A stretch of 58,004 bases of DNA from Zychaea mexicana (lineage: Eukaryota; Mucoromycota; Mucoromycetes; Mucorales; Lichtheimiaceae). The stretch is taken from NCBI RefSeq assembly GCF_025766255.1, contig NW_026516858.1, positions 1 through 58,004 of the forward strand, written 5' to 3'. The notes beneath the pieces were generated by a model. It was not told the origin of the DNA and made no database searches. It was given only the letters and a program-made list of their open reading frames with translations. Positions 12,486 to 24,883 of this stretch are shown piece after piece. A program made the translations under genes and the position numbers. The number at the start of each line of letters is the position of its first letter. Positions within the stretch are counted from its first letter, which is position 1.

Positions 12486-13673
12486 TTATGGTGCCAGACA
12501 TGTTGCTTTGTTTCGTTGATTACTCTTGTGCCGTTTGAGAGCATCCAATCTATAAAAAAAAACCACAAAGTTTCAAGAATTAGGGGAGGACAACAACAAC
12601 AACACGACGCTTTGCCAAAAGCAAGAAAAAAAAAAGATGTTTTTTACCTAGAAAATGTTTTGTTGCAGCCCAAGCATTTGTGCGGTTTGTCACCTCCGTG
12701 TATCTTGGCATGTCGTTTCAAATCATGGTTCCGACTGAATGCAGTCTGACACGCAGAACATATGAACGGACGATCATCGGTGTGTGTTCGTGAATGGCTT
12801 TTGAGATTGTAGAGACGAGCAAATGTTTTGCCACAGTTCGGAAACAGACATGGATACACGGTTTGTGTTTGGTCGTTGATCGTGGTCGTGATGGGTGCAG
12901 CTGAGGCATAGATGGACATGGCCGCCGACTGCGTGTCTGCAAGCGCAGGATCGGACCGTCGACGTTTGTGACCTGGCGTAGCACGCGGTGCTGGTTTCGG
13001 CCCTGCTACTGTTGCTGTCCGTGTGTTGCTGTTGTCGTTGGTGGAGGAGGATGATAATGCGGGGTGTTCGTTCGAGGGTGTAGTAGTAGTACTAGGACTG
13101 CTTGTTGTGGTGGATGGTATCTGGAAATGTTGGCTGGTCGCCATGGCAGCCACGGCAGCTGCTACCGCTGCTGCATTGTCGTTGCTACCGCCGGCCTGTG
13201 CAAATGGATTGGAGAGGAAATAGGGATGGTTGGCAAGAATGGAGAGGGATGTGTTGGATGGGGACGAGTTAGAGGAAGGTGAGTCGGTAGTGTTGTTGTT
13301 GTTGTTTTCATCGTCTTCACGACGGGCGGTCGTTGTGTTGCTGTTGTATTGCTGCTGTGCATACAAGGCCAATGCCGCGGCATCTGCAAAGTTAAGTGCG
13401 GGTTGTGAGTCGACGGTATTATTGTTATTATTAGTGTCAGTTGCTGAAGAAGAGGATGGGGAGGCGAGGGTGTCGGAGGAAGTGGACGCTACTGCTGCCG
13501 CTGCAGAATTGATGGTGCCTAGGAGCGCTTGTGAGATTAAGGCCTCGATGGCTTCATGATTGCCTTCTTTTGCTTTCTCGGTGATTTTTTGCACAAAATC
13601 AAATGCGCTGTTGCCGATACTATCATGCTGGTTGTTGTTGTTGTTGTTGTCGTCGTCGTGGTGGTGCTGTTGT

Positions 13674-13704
<31 letters not shown>

Positions 13705-14997
13705 GAAGATCGTCTTGGTGATGAAGATGGTGATGATGAAGGGTGTTATTGTTACTATGTAGACTTGGCGATGGAGGCGCTGAGCCTTCCACGTCAATAT
13801 CATGCTGCCACTCGCCGTCTTCTTTCTGCTCCCTTATCTTGTTTTGCAGCCATTCCGTATCCACGTATTTGCTCGACAATGAATTGTCCCATCGCTGCTT
13901 CAGCTGTTTCCCTTTGCGACCCGGGATCATGCTCGCAATCTCCTTCCATCGACCATACCCAAAGCGCTTAATCCCCGTGATGAGTAGATCATCTTCTCCT
14001 TGAGTCCAGCTGCCACGTTTGTAGTCCTGATCATCGCTACTCTGATGCTGTAACTCAAGTGCGTCAACAGCTGCTTGCGACAGACCGGGATAGTTGGCAA
14101 TAAGCATGACATTGCTGTCATTCATGTGCTGCTGATGATGATGATGATGATGTTCCTCCTTTAAGCTATCGTCTGTCGGATGCTTAATGTCCTCATGGTT
14201 GTCTGACGACAATATCTCCTTGTCCTGACTATCCCCTTCTTCTTGATGGGACAATCCCAACATTTGAAGAGCTGTTGCTGCCGTTGCTTGATCAATCCAT
14301 TCCGTTGATTTTTTCCTCTCTTGCGGATGATGATGTTCATTGTTTTCTTCAGATGTAGAGGACGTAACCGTGTGTGTCGTCGTCGTCGTCGGTGATGATG
14401 AAGAGGAGGAGGTTGTAGCAACAGTAGTCGACAAGAGACTTTGTAATAATTGCTGTTGCTGCTCATATGTTTTCTCCTTTAAACCCTCGAGAGAATCTAA
14501 GATACCTTTCTGTGTAAGTGGACTTGGATTCAAATCAAAAGAACCGGCGCTCCAACCTCCCCCAACAAAAAAAAAAATAGCAAACCTGGCTTGGAGGTCA
14601 AATGAGCTGCAACCACATTAACAACGTCGTTCAAATCCCCATTATTCTGACTTGCTTCAGCGGCAGCTTGTTGCACGTTTTGTAAAATGGCTGTCAAAGT
14701 AGCCAGTGTGTCGGCCGCAGTTGTTGTGGCAGACACTGACTCACTATTAGAATCTGACGTTTCTGCTGCTGTAGTTGCTGTTGTTGTCAATGGTGAAGCT
14801 ATTTCTTTGTGGGGTGTTGTGGGTGTTGGCGATGCCGTAATGTCCAACGCAACATTGGTCTCTTCTACAGCTGGCGGTACTATCGTAGGTACTGGTGGTG
14901 GTGGTGACGACTGTTTGACAAGTCGTGCCAACTCTGGATCTTGATGCGATCGTCGTCGATTGCTACTTTCGGCGGCAAAGAGATGCACTCGTGCCAT
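12486..14997 (-). CDS. Transcription factor with Myb/SANT and C2H2 fingers
   Basis: Three exons on the minus strand: first from ATG 14997 to about 14586, a long middle exon from about 14556 to 12647, and a last exon 12549-12486. The last intron (about 12646-12550) is GT-AG and restores the third finger as FSRLDALKRH. The junction between the first two exons is uncertain (see findings). Order of parts: Ser/Thr/Pro-rich N-terminus; one Myb/SANT repeat (KRGSWTQGEDDLLITGIK to QRWDNSL); His-, Asn- and Gln-rich linkers; a basic stretch PGHKRRRSDP; then C-terminal zinc fingers. Fingers one (CLFPNC...H-x3-H) and two (CSAC...H-x3-H) are standard; the third has only one obvious His and ends RNKATC. The product is a probable nuclear DNA-binding regulator. 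I do not know its targets. Confidence 0.85.
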
Positions 14998-16139
14998 TGT
15001 GTTCTTGGTTCTTTGTTGCTGTTGAACATGATAGTGTGTACCAAAGGGTTATATAGGACGTGTGTGTGTGAGTTATATATATTACTTTAAAGCAGACTTG
15101 GTCCTCTTATATTTTTCCCTATTACTTCATACTCACCCCGTTTGTGGTGGCTTACTTGGGAGGCTTGGTAGAAAGAGGCTTTGCCCAGAGTTACAGATCC
15201 AGAACGGAACTTGCCTCTCTCCCTCTCCACACATCTCGCTCTCCGGACAACTGACCGGACCAGAGAGACCGCGGAAAAGTTTTTTTTTTTTTGTCATTCC
15301 GCCAATAGTTCAGTTCATCAAGTCTCGGCTGCTCGGCTGATCGTTGTGCCTTTCGTTTTCGCTCTCCTTTCCACCTGTCAAATATTGAGGGTCCGGTCCA
15401 TTTTTAACCCTCTCAGTGTTGGTGGCCCCCTCCCCCCGGGGGATTGTGGGTTCAAACCAACAGAGTGGAGATCACACACACCCTTGCTTTTTGAGTACAA
15501 CATATTACTATTAGCGTGGGATTTTGAAACAAATGAGGCAAAAGAACTCCCCATCTTTTTTTACACGTTTGGGTTAAAAGATAACTTGAAGAAAAGGAAA
15601 AGCTTGTTACAAAGACTTTTGACATTTGTCATGATAACACTCATGGGTCGGATATTACTTTCTACTTTTTAAAAACTTCGGAAGTGATCTCGTAATACAA
15701 TAGCCGAAGAAACACACAATGGGGGCGGGAAGAGGAAATTGATCGAACGACAAAAAAAAGATAAAGATGATGACTCAAATGTTTTGTTTTTTTCCAAATT
15801 TTCAAAGTAAGAATCATACAAGTACATAAGACATTACGAACAGCAAAAAAGAATAAAAGGATAGATAAGACAAAGGGTGGGGTGGAAAGTAGAGTTAGTA
15901 AGTGAGAAGAGCGACAGGGATGCAGATGACATACAAAGTGGGAGGGGGTTAGCGACTAGATAGAGAGTATAAAGGGTTAGAAAGATTTCCTCCCAACTTT
16001 TTCTTTTCTTTTGGGCGGGTTGCTAGTAGTGAGGAGTGGGGGGAGGATATGTTGGCGTGTGCTAAAATGTGTGTGTGTGTGGGGAAGATGTTCAATATGA
16101 GCGTGCAGATAGAGCGTATATCTTTTATAAAAAGAAGAC
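14998..16139. other. Intergenic; promoter and 3' region of flanking genes
   Basis: This is the upstream region of the Myb/C2H2 gene and the downstream region of the bHLH gene, both minus strand. A short run near 15424-15443 is C/G-rich and the rest is AT-rich with poly-A/T tracts. The frame at 15181-15672 has no recognisable domain and is judged non-coding. Confidence 0.5.
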
Positions 16140-17615
16140 TTAATGGTGGTGGTGTCGATATGCAGATGCAGAAGAGGTAGAGAGAGTAGATGCAGAAGAC
16201 GATTTTGTAGGATGATGATAGTAGAGAGGATGTAGTTTCAACAGTCGTTCGCGCTGTGCAGTTTCATTGCCGTACTCTTCATCGGCAGGGATGTTCAGAC
16301 TCGGGGCATCAAGGGCTCCATGATGGTGGTGGTGTTGTTGTTGCTGCTGGCGACGCAGCACATCATTGGCAGGAACAACCAGGGCGGCAGGCGTGGATGG
16401 GTATTTGATGTTATGTTTGGCCAAAAGCTCTTGTTGCATACGAAGCTGGTGCTGCAACAGTTCCAACTGCTTTTGCTGGTTCTTGTGAGCCATCAAGGCT
16501 GCCAGTGTCTCGGGTGCCATGGCATTCGTAGAACCACTGCTGCTGTTGTGGCTGTTGTTGTGGCTCCTACTACTGGCATTACCATGACGATAGAACGAAG
16601 CACGGTTCATCACCATGCGACCTTCGACTTCAAGACGCAGCTGCAGCGAGGCAAGCTTCTCACGCAGACCGCGATTGCGTTTCTCCAGATGCCGGACATA
16701 TTCAACCGCTTTGAACAAGATTGTGCTCTTTGAATTGTTGATGTTCTTTAGCGTAGGAATGATATCGGTCAGCTCTTTAAAACCGTTGCGGATGGTGTTG
16801 CGACGTTTTTGCTCAGAGGCAATGTGGTTGGCACGCCGTTCTTCATCCGTGAGAAGTTCACGCGCTCTTTGTTGTTGTTGTTGTTGTTCCTCGTCTTGTG
16901 TTGATGACTGGGCTGATGCGGATGTAGTAGCAGTAGTAATAGTAGCGGGAGGCTGATGAAGATGATGTTGTGGTTGTTGTAAAGTAGAAGAGGTGCTAGT
17001 AGTAGTAGTAAAAAGTGGGTCGGTTAACCGTCGGTTGTGATGATATTCAGGCAACGATGCGTCAGAAGGTCGACGTTTCCGTGACATGGTTGTCTGTTGG
17101 AGATAAATTGGTTCAGGTGGGGTCACGATCGTAGGACCAACGTGATTTTCCTATTGTTGTTGTGTGTGTGTGTGTGTAAGTTTTCTATCAGTTCTAATAA
17201 AAATTGCTCATGGCAGTCTTTCTGAGGGACTTACCAAGGATCCCATGTCAAAGAACGTCTCAAGCAAATCATGGTATTCCGGTGGAGGTTCCTGCTTTGC
17301 TTGTATGTAAAAGTCGTCATCTGCGGGAATGGCTAGGCTGGCTGTCGGATCAAATCCTGTTATATACATATTTTTAGTACATGTTCTATTTATCTCTGCG
17401 TTATAATAATGATGATGATGATGATGATGATAAACAGTCCACACACCTTCAAAGGGGCCATTGTCCTCGGGGTCAATAACACTTTCGGTCGAATCGTGTC
17501 CGGAATAAAAGGAAGGGGCGGTGCAGTTGGTGGAGGTACTCGTCACACTGGTAATACTCGACGCCTTGTGGGTGGGGTCGTAATTTTCATCCATTGTTAT
17601 TTGCTGGTCAGACAT
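16140..17615 (-). CDS. bHLH-zipper transcription factor
   Basis: Three exons, 17615-17447, 17356-17235 and 17150-16140, give 433 residues. The first intron (90 nt) keeps the frame open, so it could pass as coding, but it has GT-AG ends and encodes an unlikely His run. The second intron starts GTAAGT. The bHLH domain is at about residues 202-255 (ERRANHIASEQKRRN, then the loop and KAVEYVRHLEK), followed by leucine repeats that extend helix 2. His, Glu and Arg of the basic region (about 206, 210, 214) match the pattern that reads CACGTG-type E-boxes. The domain resembles Mlx/Ino4-like proteins, though which paralogue cannot be settled. Flanks are Gln/His-rich. Two other regulator genes on the same strand flank it. 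Confidence 0.88.
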
Positions 17616-18391
17616 GTTGGGGTGTGAGCCATACGTGTGGTATGTGTGAGTAGAGCTAGGTGAGAGAGTAGGTAAGGGTGAGGCAGTATGTGTGTGGAAG
17701 AGAGAAAGGGAAGAAAGAAAGAGAAGAACTGGTTCTGAGAGGAGGTTTTAACAACGACAGACGACGTGCATTAAAGAGACACACACACAGAGACACAGAG
17801 ACAGAGAGAGAGACAGAGACTCTGTGAGAGAGTGAGAGAGAGAGACCGGCAATGGTGTGGAGTCAGCACAAACAGACGTGGCTTTACTCCGCTCTGCCTC
17901 TCAAGTTGCTTTCAACCGTGCTTATGTGATACCCTTTGCAACATTCACCTCATCTGATGATTTATTCTTTGTCACAGCTGAGCCCACCGTTTGTGCTGAC
18001 TCCTTGCAATCATCATCTCGCGTGAGTGCGCACCTACACGCTCACACACATCTTCTGTTCAAAACAGCCACTACTCACCCTCACCTTCACCCCCACCTTA
18101 CGCTCTACTCCACCTCCACCTTTTTACTCGGCCTCCCCCACATTTGTTGTACCTCGAAAAAAAAAGTGTGGCAAATCCCGTAACCCCGAACCCGACAACC
18201 TCCGTAGGGCTCGCACAACATATGGTTTCACATGCGTTTCCCCACACTCTTGACTCTCTCTCTCTCTCTCTCTCTCTTTCTTTCTTCTTCTCTTTGTCTT
18301 GGGCACTAATAAAAAGGCTTTATTCTGCTTGAAAAGGAAATATCAAATATATGTATATGTATCATGGGGTGGAGGGAAGAGTAATAAAGGC
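17616..18391. other. Intergenic with GA and CT microsatellites
   Basis: This region lies between the GATA gene's 3' end and the bHLH start. On the plus strand 17695-17850 is rich in GAGA/CACA, and 18252-18282 is a (TC)n tract. Such tracts in front of a fungal gene may act as nucleosome-poor promoter DNA for the bHLH gene, which is inference. No gene is supported. Confidence 0.55.
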
Positions 18392-20221
18392 TTAAACACG
18401 AGCATCCATCGAACGGCGATGATGATGATGATGATGATGATGACGATGCTCGTCAGTAGTAGAAGAGGAAGGAGGGGTGAGGGGCATATGATCTTCCTTA
18501 GTGTTGTTCTTGTTGTTGTTGTTGTGTGCCAATGCAAACAAAGACATAAGCGCATTGGCCACACCCGTGTTTTTCTGTTGATCGACAGTACCGGTGACCG
18601 CCATGACTTGATCCAAGTTTTGCAACATGGCCGTCGTCCGTGTCAACAGTGACGTCAGGTTGCTCACCTCACGCTGCAATTCGTGACGGTGCGCTTCGAG
18701 CATTTGCTGTGTTTGATGCGGATGGACAGCCGGATTCAACAAGGCCGACACCGTGGCCAAAGCAGCGGCGGCTGCAACGGCCGATGAGTTTTGTTGCTCC
18801 TGCTGCTGCTGTTGTTGTTGGCTTTGCTCCTTTCCAGCGGATGCATTAGGTTCCTTGAACACTTCGTGGGCAGTCAACGGAGGCGATGGCAAGCTTGGCA
18901 ACGAAATCGATGGCAACGAACGCGTGCTGTCCTTGTCTGGGTTCAAAAGACGAGCAATGTTAGAGACCGGCTTCATGGGCGGCGATGGCAAATGCATCCG
19001 CTTCTGGAACGCATCGGGTTCAACAGGATCAAGACGAGGCTCTGCACTGGGTGAAGAGGATGGCTGACGAGAAGCTCCTGTTGTCGTCGTCGTCGTCGTC
19101 GCTGCTGCTACTACTGGAGCAGCTGCAGCAATTGGAACAGGGGCAATCGATGCTGGCGGCGAAGGCTGATGTGGCAACAACGGACGCATGGGATACTTGG
19201 CGGCCAAAGTAGGCAATTCCATGCGCTTGGCAGGACGCTGGTGAGGATGATCATCGTCATGGGATGCCTTGCGCTTGCGACCGTCGTCACTTTCATCCGA
19301 CGACGACGACGATGATGATGATGACGATGAACAAGACGGGTGATAGCCGTTCTGCTGAGCAGCCAAGCTGGACACAGTCACACGCTTACGACGCTTGATG
19401 ATCGATCGCTTCATTGTCATGGGGCGATGGACGTTGTGCAACTTGTAATAAAGACCGCATGCGTTGCAGATGGTGTTGCCCTGTTCGTCACGACGCCAGA
19501 GAGGGGTGGTGGTGGTGCTGCAGTTGGCGCAAGAGAGCAAAGGACGTTGCTGACAACCCTGGTCAACGCACTCGTCGGTGCACTTGTCGCAAGGAGAAGA
19601 AGCAAGAGGAGGTGTGATTCTGTCAATCGACTGGTGCTGCTGCTGCTGCTGTTGCTGTTGTTGTTGTTGTTGTTGTTGTTGCGGGTGAATAGGAACTGGT
19701 GCAGCGGGTGAGGGCGAAATGTGCGACACAATGGGAGTCAAAGTGGGTGGAGCAGGGGCCAGAGCAACTGGTGCGGAAAGTATAGGACGCTTGGTGGAAT
19801 TACGCTTCAACCACGGCGGGCGAGTAGTGTTGCGGGCTTTGAGATAAAGGCCGCATGCATTGCAGATGGTTTCACCCTGAGGGGAACGTCTCCACAGTGG
19901 AGTAGTGGTGGTGCCACAGTTCGAGCACGAAGTCACGGATGCTGTTCCAATATCCGATGTCGCAGCACTGGAGCTGCACGGTTCAGCAACGACATGAGTG
20001 TTGGAAGAAGAAGAGGTGTTGTTGTTGTTGCTGTTGGAACGATCTGTGACTTGCGTTTGCTCGATGCCAGAACGAAAAGTCTGGGCTTGATTTGTGAGAG
20101 TAGAAGCCGGTACTGCGTTTGAGTCCTTGGGAGTCGTGGTAAAATCTAAAGGGCATTTGTGGCACGAATCCACACTAGTCGCGGTCGAGGGCTTGTTGTA
20201 GAAGGGTGACTTGACCGTCAT
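18392..20221 (-). CDS. Two-finger GATA factor, SRE/Fep1-like iron regulator
   Basis: A single exon of 609 residues starting at ATG 20221. Two GATA-type zinc fingers: C99-x2-C102 to C120-x2-C123, and C232-x2-C235 to C253-x2-C256, both with the 17-residue loop and TPLWRR. Between them, after a Gln run at about 181-196, is a Cys-rich stretch (C212, C215, C219, C224). Two GATA fingers with a Cys-rich linker are the hallmark of the siderophore/iron repressors Urbs1, SREA, Sre1 and Fep1, in which the linker cysteines sense iron. Here the spacing C-x2-C-x3-C-x4-C differs from the usual one. The basic tail after finger two (KRSIIKRRKR) is a likely nuclear signal. The long C-terminus is Ser/Pro/Ala/Gln-rich, has a leucine-rich helix near HRHELQREVSNLTSLL, and ends in an Arg/His run. 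Confidence 0.88.
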   Translation of the reverse strand: MTVKSPFYNKPSTATSVDSCHKCPLDFTTTPKDSNAVPASTLTNQAQTFRSGIEQTQVTDRSNSNNNNTSSSSNTHVVAEPCSSSAATSDIGTASVTSCSNCGTTTTPLWRRSPQGETICNACGLYLKARNTTRPPWLKRNSTKRPILSAPVALAPAPPTLTPIVSHISPSPAAPVPIHPQQQQQQQQQQQQQQQHQSIDRITPPLASSPCDKCTDECVDQGCQQRPLLSCANCSTTTTPLWRRDEQGNTICNACGLYYKLHNVHRPMTMKRSIIKRRKRVTVSSLAAQQNGYHPSCSSSSSSSSSSSDESDDGRKRKASHDDDHPHQRPAKRMELPTLAAKYPMRPLLPHQPSPPASIAPVPIAAAAPVVAAATTTTTTTGASRQPSSSPSAEPRLDPVEPDAFQKRMHLPSPPMKPVSNIARLLNPDKDSTRSLPSISLPSLPSPPLTAHEVFKEPNASAGKEQSQQQQQQQEQQNSSAVAAAAALATVSALLNPAVHPHQTQQMLEAHRHELQREVSNLTSLLTRTTAMLQNLDQVMAVTGTVDQQKNTGVANALMSLFALAHNNNNKNNTKEDHMPLTPPSSSTTDEHRHHHHHHHHRRSMDARV

Positions 20222-23200
20222 GGTGGATGGATTTTTTTTTTTTTAACTGTGTGTGAAAAACGGGTCGCTTATTCGTTCAACTTGACGTCTGTTTGGTTCT
20301 GGTCTATACATAAAACACGCAATGCCATGTTAACAACGAATGGTCCACAAAGCAGGGCGTGTGTGTCTCTTTCAAAACACCTCTTTTTATCTTGACCGAA
20401 TAGCGTTCTTGGTCTGTGCCTATTTACCCCAGGAAAGGCGTATCGACTCTTGACAATACAGAAATCGAGAAGAAGAGGTTGAGAGGGCTTTCCTTGTGAA
20501 AGGGCAAAGGAAAAAAAAAGGAGGAAAAGAGAAACGAATAAAATTGGGCGTCGGAACAAAAAAAAAAACTTCCCTTTTATCTTTGCGTGGCCCTTTGCAA
20601 TCTGATTGGCTTGATTGCCAGCTGATAACGGCCCTTTTAAACTCAACACCGATAAGATTGTATGCTTTCCATCCCGCGGAAAACTGCATTTGCACTTAAC
20701 ACCCACCACCCCCCCCCCTCTCTTTCTTCTCCTCTCTCTCTCTCTCTCTCTTTCTACCCACAGGCTCGCATCCCTCCCCCCTTTTTACTAATGCTCTGCT
20801 CTCTCCTCGAATCGATAGATATCCGTGACTCGTGATGAATCGCGCTAATCCTTTTTCAAGCAATAATCAAAAATCACCATCGCCACTCTTCTTCCAGGAA
20901 CCCAACTCTTGTTTGTCCAAAAGTGGGGGGGGGGCCTCGAACAGGCAAAGGATCCAAGGCATCTTTTTTTTTATTTATTTATACACCATCGAGACTATCT
21001 CTACTGATGACAATGATTGGAAAGACATAGGACATCTTTATACAAGACATGGAGCAACTCCGCGCTGTGTGAAAGGATTGTGAGATCTGTGTGAGGGTAC
21101 CAAACTCTCTTTTTGCATTTCAAGATCAATGATAAAGAAGATGAGCCGCTCCTCTCTTTCTCTCTCTCTCCGCAGAATTTACGTGGCCCAGATAGAAAAA
21201 TCAGTATCACGCCCTGCCCCTCGTGCGCACACTCTCAACATGCTAGCCCTCATATCTACTACCGGAGTGTGCCGAAGAAGAAGAAGAGGCTGATAGCAAC
21301 AGTCGATACGGCCCTCATCTACCCATGTGCGTGGCTGAAATAAAGGATCGTGACAATGTGATTGGGTGACTCTTTTGATAAAATGACGCATGCCCCTCTA
21401 TTTTGGGGTCTTTCTAGTGAGAGAGGGGATCATAAACACTACTGTACAGAATTTGGTTGATAAATGGGATCTTCATCCACCCTTCCCAGTCATCCATCCA
21501 TCCATCCCTCCATCATCAAGGGCCCCAAGTAGTCCGAGAGAAGAAGCATCTCTTTTTTTTTTTTTCTTTTCTTTATCATCTTTTTGCCCTGTATCATAGA
21601 TGCTGTCACACCCAACTCGGGGAATCCGGTTCTGTATATATCCATTTGTAATAGGTGTGTGTGCACACAAACAACCATTACAAATTTGGGCCCGCTTGAT
21701 ATCAAAAAATATTATCTTATCAGTCCCGCTTTTGCGGATCTTGACCAGTCCCAAGTAGGGTTGTTGTTGGTCATTACTAAAAAGACACCAGGGGGCGTGG
21801 GTGGGTGGGCGCGGGTTCAAAAGGAAGGAGAGAGAGAAAGAGCTTCATCCACACATTGGTACGATGGTGGAAATGTCTCGGAATAATACCCGTATAAAGC
21901 TCTTTTATGGATCCGAGCGCAGCAGCCCCCTGTATATACTTTTATTACGGATGGAGCATTTCCCGCTTGTAGACCTACTGTATATAGACTTTTGCGGAGA
22001 GAGCTCTTGGTTTACATAAAATGTTTACAATGGACCTACTACCACTTTTGCTGCTTGTGTGACAATACAGTCATTTTCTACTCGTTTCATCATTCCCGCG
22101 AGTATAGCCACTTGGTATATATCATAACTGTAGAAAATGACGCGTGATCGGATCAGCACACTGCTGTAAGTTACTCGCATATACAAATGCTTGGCAGTGG
22201 ACCAATTGCGTAAAAGAAGCTATTATTGTACTGCTATTTGAGGTATTTTTTTTTTCAACTGCATAAAACGATCACATATATATAATGGTTCTATTCGCTG
22301 CAAAAGGATTACACGTACAAGGACAGCAGCACAGGGATCAGTAGAATTAACGCATTTCAATAATACGCCACACGCACAAATATTGACCTTCACTTCCCAA
22401 CAAGCTTTCTTTCATACCGTCACGGACAAACAAAAGAGACAAAAGGGACTAGTGAATAACACCCATTAAACCATTCGGCCTGTAGGATGTAACTGACGCT
22501 CAATGGGAGACAACTCCATGTTGCTGTCAATGTCATTAAAAAACGGACACGTACACTTGCCTCCATTTAGGGTAAAGACCGATTCTTGTTATCATTGTGG
22601 AAATGATAAAAGAAGACTATCAACTGTAACCTATCAAGAGAAAGATTTCCCAAAAAGAGTGCCTTTGTTTCCGAGTTTTGCATTGGCTTGTTGCTGCACT
22701 TTTGTTGCTGCTCTCCCCTAAGAAACCACTCCCCCCCACCCCTTTTCTTCGTTTGAAGCTCACTCACGTTCAATCACATCCTCCCTGATAAAATACGAAA
22801 TTTATGCATCACTTCTAGGAGTTTCCGAGATTGGTAAATGATAGCGCGATCTTTTTTTTTTTTTATTCAACATTCAGTATCATATATAGGCAGAGTCAGT
22901 TTGCAGTGATGCATCCTATTTTTTGTGCAGTTGCTCTTTGTTGTTGTTGCTGCTGCTAAATCAGCAACTGGCATGTAAATAATAAATATCACCCACGAGA
23001 TTTCTTTTTTTTTTTTTCAAGTACTTCAGCTACCACAGTTCTGAGCGCTGTTGTTATCTTCTTTTTTGCTGCGCCATGAATAAGCATGATGGCGTTATTG
23101 GTGGTGGCACGAGGGCGATAGAATGCTTTTGACATTCTTCCTCAACAAGTGTCTCTGTTGTGATGATGATATGGGGTGGATGGCGATGGCCTCATATATG

Positions 23201-24311
23201 TAAGCATCAACATATCGGATTTGCCGTGTAGGCAATAACGTTTAAGGAAGAAGTTTACCGTAGGTTGTGCTAATCAAAACAAGAAAACAGATTTTCTATA
23301 TAAAACCCTGTTTTTGTGAGCTTATACATTCAAACGACAGATCTAAAATTGATAACCTTGGTTAAGACGCACTCGCTTGATAAGTACAGCGACGTAACTA
23401 CACATAGAGCAATCTATTTTCTTCATAGCTATTACAAAAATTAGCCATACAGCATTAAACATACAACATTTACTTTAACTTAGGGCCATACAACAGGGAT
23501 CAAATAACTATGCAGATATACATAATTACATGTATAAGTTTTAGGTTGTTTGCTACCATAATTTATGATAGCATCAAGCTATCTTCTTTTCTCTTTCACA
23601 GAATGTTAGTACGTTGGAGTATTCCCCCCCCCTGCCTTGGTCAAAACGAACACATCAACAGTAATAGGTCAAAGCATATTTTAGTTGTCAGCAGCTGCAT
23701 GTGTTCGCTTCGCTTTACGGGGCATACAGTAATGGAAATGCCCTGTGCTATGTTATTTATTGCATTTTGTCTTTCGCGCTTTTTTGCTTTGAAGCGCGTG
23801 CCATACGTTGATATGGCTACTACCTTCAAACAAGGAAACATACGGAAATAGAGGATTGCAGTATGTCGGTGTAGCGTTGCTGATCTGGTGACATCAAAGT
23901 ACCTCGTGGCGGTTATGGTCAGACAGTGACAACATGTAGTGTTCATAAGTGTGAATGCTATGGTGCGACGAGACGATCCTCACCGCTATACTTTCGACAA
24001 ACCTTTAAAAAAAAGCACAGTTTAGGTTACGTTCTTGGCTTAAATAACAACTACTCTATTCGAGTTGGAATCAAAATACCAAGCGATCCACTTTTATCAG
24101 CTACGATTCTCGTTAAATGTATATCTCAAAAGAAACGATTACTTTTCTTCCGCACCTGGGGAAAATAGAGGACAAGTAAATTTCTATTGGTCAAAAGCAC
24201 AGATAAAGTCACGATTCGACTCACGCAAAAAAATTAAAGGCTTTTTTCTTAACAGCCCCACTTTTCCGCCCTTTTTTTTTTATTACTTGGCCTGGATCAA
24301 GCATATTATAC
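20222..24311. other. 4-kb intergenic region, no supported gene
   Basis: This is the promoter region of the GATA gene on one side and of eIF1 on the other. Short frames occur but none has domain content or coherent splice structure. A (CT)n tract lies near 20728-20752, poly-T runs recur, and CCATCCATCCATCC is at about 21493-21506. An unusually long regulatory region or an undetected non-coding RNA cannot be excluded. Confidence 0.45.
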
Positions 24312-24883
24312 ATGTCTAACCTCGAAGAAGATTTGAACACCCCTTTCGGTAAGTAATGAAAGAATCTGTTATAGAAAAAAGAAAGCAATTGTTGTGATGA
24401 GCAAGTGATTGACTCTTTTTTTTTTTTATTGGGTACTAGATCCCTTTGCTGAGGACGAACAGGAAAAGGCCCCCAAGTCTGCCAAACACATCCGTAAGTT
24501 TTGCGGCCTTATTTTTGGAATAAACGGGAATGGGGGAGAAATTTTGAAATTGGGGGAAAACCAGATCATGTTCCACGTTATACCACGCCTGTGTCTTCTA
24601 AACCGGAATTGTGGGGGTTGGTGGAAATTGTGTAGATTTGCGTATTCAGCAACGTAACGGCCGAAAGACACTTACCACTCTCCAAGGTCTTCCCAAGGAG
24701 TACAACAACAAGAAAATCTTGAAAGTGTTCAAAAAGGAATTTGCCTGCAACGGTACGATCGTGGACGATGACGAACTGGGTGAAGTGTTGCAGTTGTCTG
24801 GCGATCAGCGTCTAAAGATTGCCGAGTTCCTCATCAAGGAGGAGATTGCAAAGAAATCAGAGATCAAGGTGCACGGTTTTTAA
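24312..24883 (+). CDS. SUI1: Translation initiation factor eIF1 (SUI1)
   Basis: Three exons, 24312-24348, 24440-24493 and 24636-24883, give 112 residues. Both introns start GTAAGT, and the split codons join correctly (Asp after the first, His after the second). The product has the short acidic N-terminus with DPFAEDE and the SUI1 fold, including the near-invariant LRIQQRNGRKTLTT, FKKEFACNG and the C-terminal IKVHGF. eIF1 binds the 40S platform next to the P site and controls start-codon selection. Size matches yeast Sui1 (108 aa). This is a reliable housekeeping marker. Confidence 0.97.

Noticed and set aside
13023..13971. Plus-strand frames rich in Val, Leu, Cys or Asp inside the Myb/C2H2 gene
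   Set aside because: They are antisense shadows of His/Asn/Gln codon runs.
12486..20221. Secondary-metabolite or nutrient gene cluster
   Set aside because: Only regulators are present; no enzymes or transporters accompany them.
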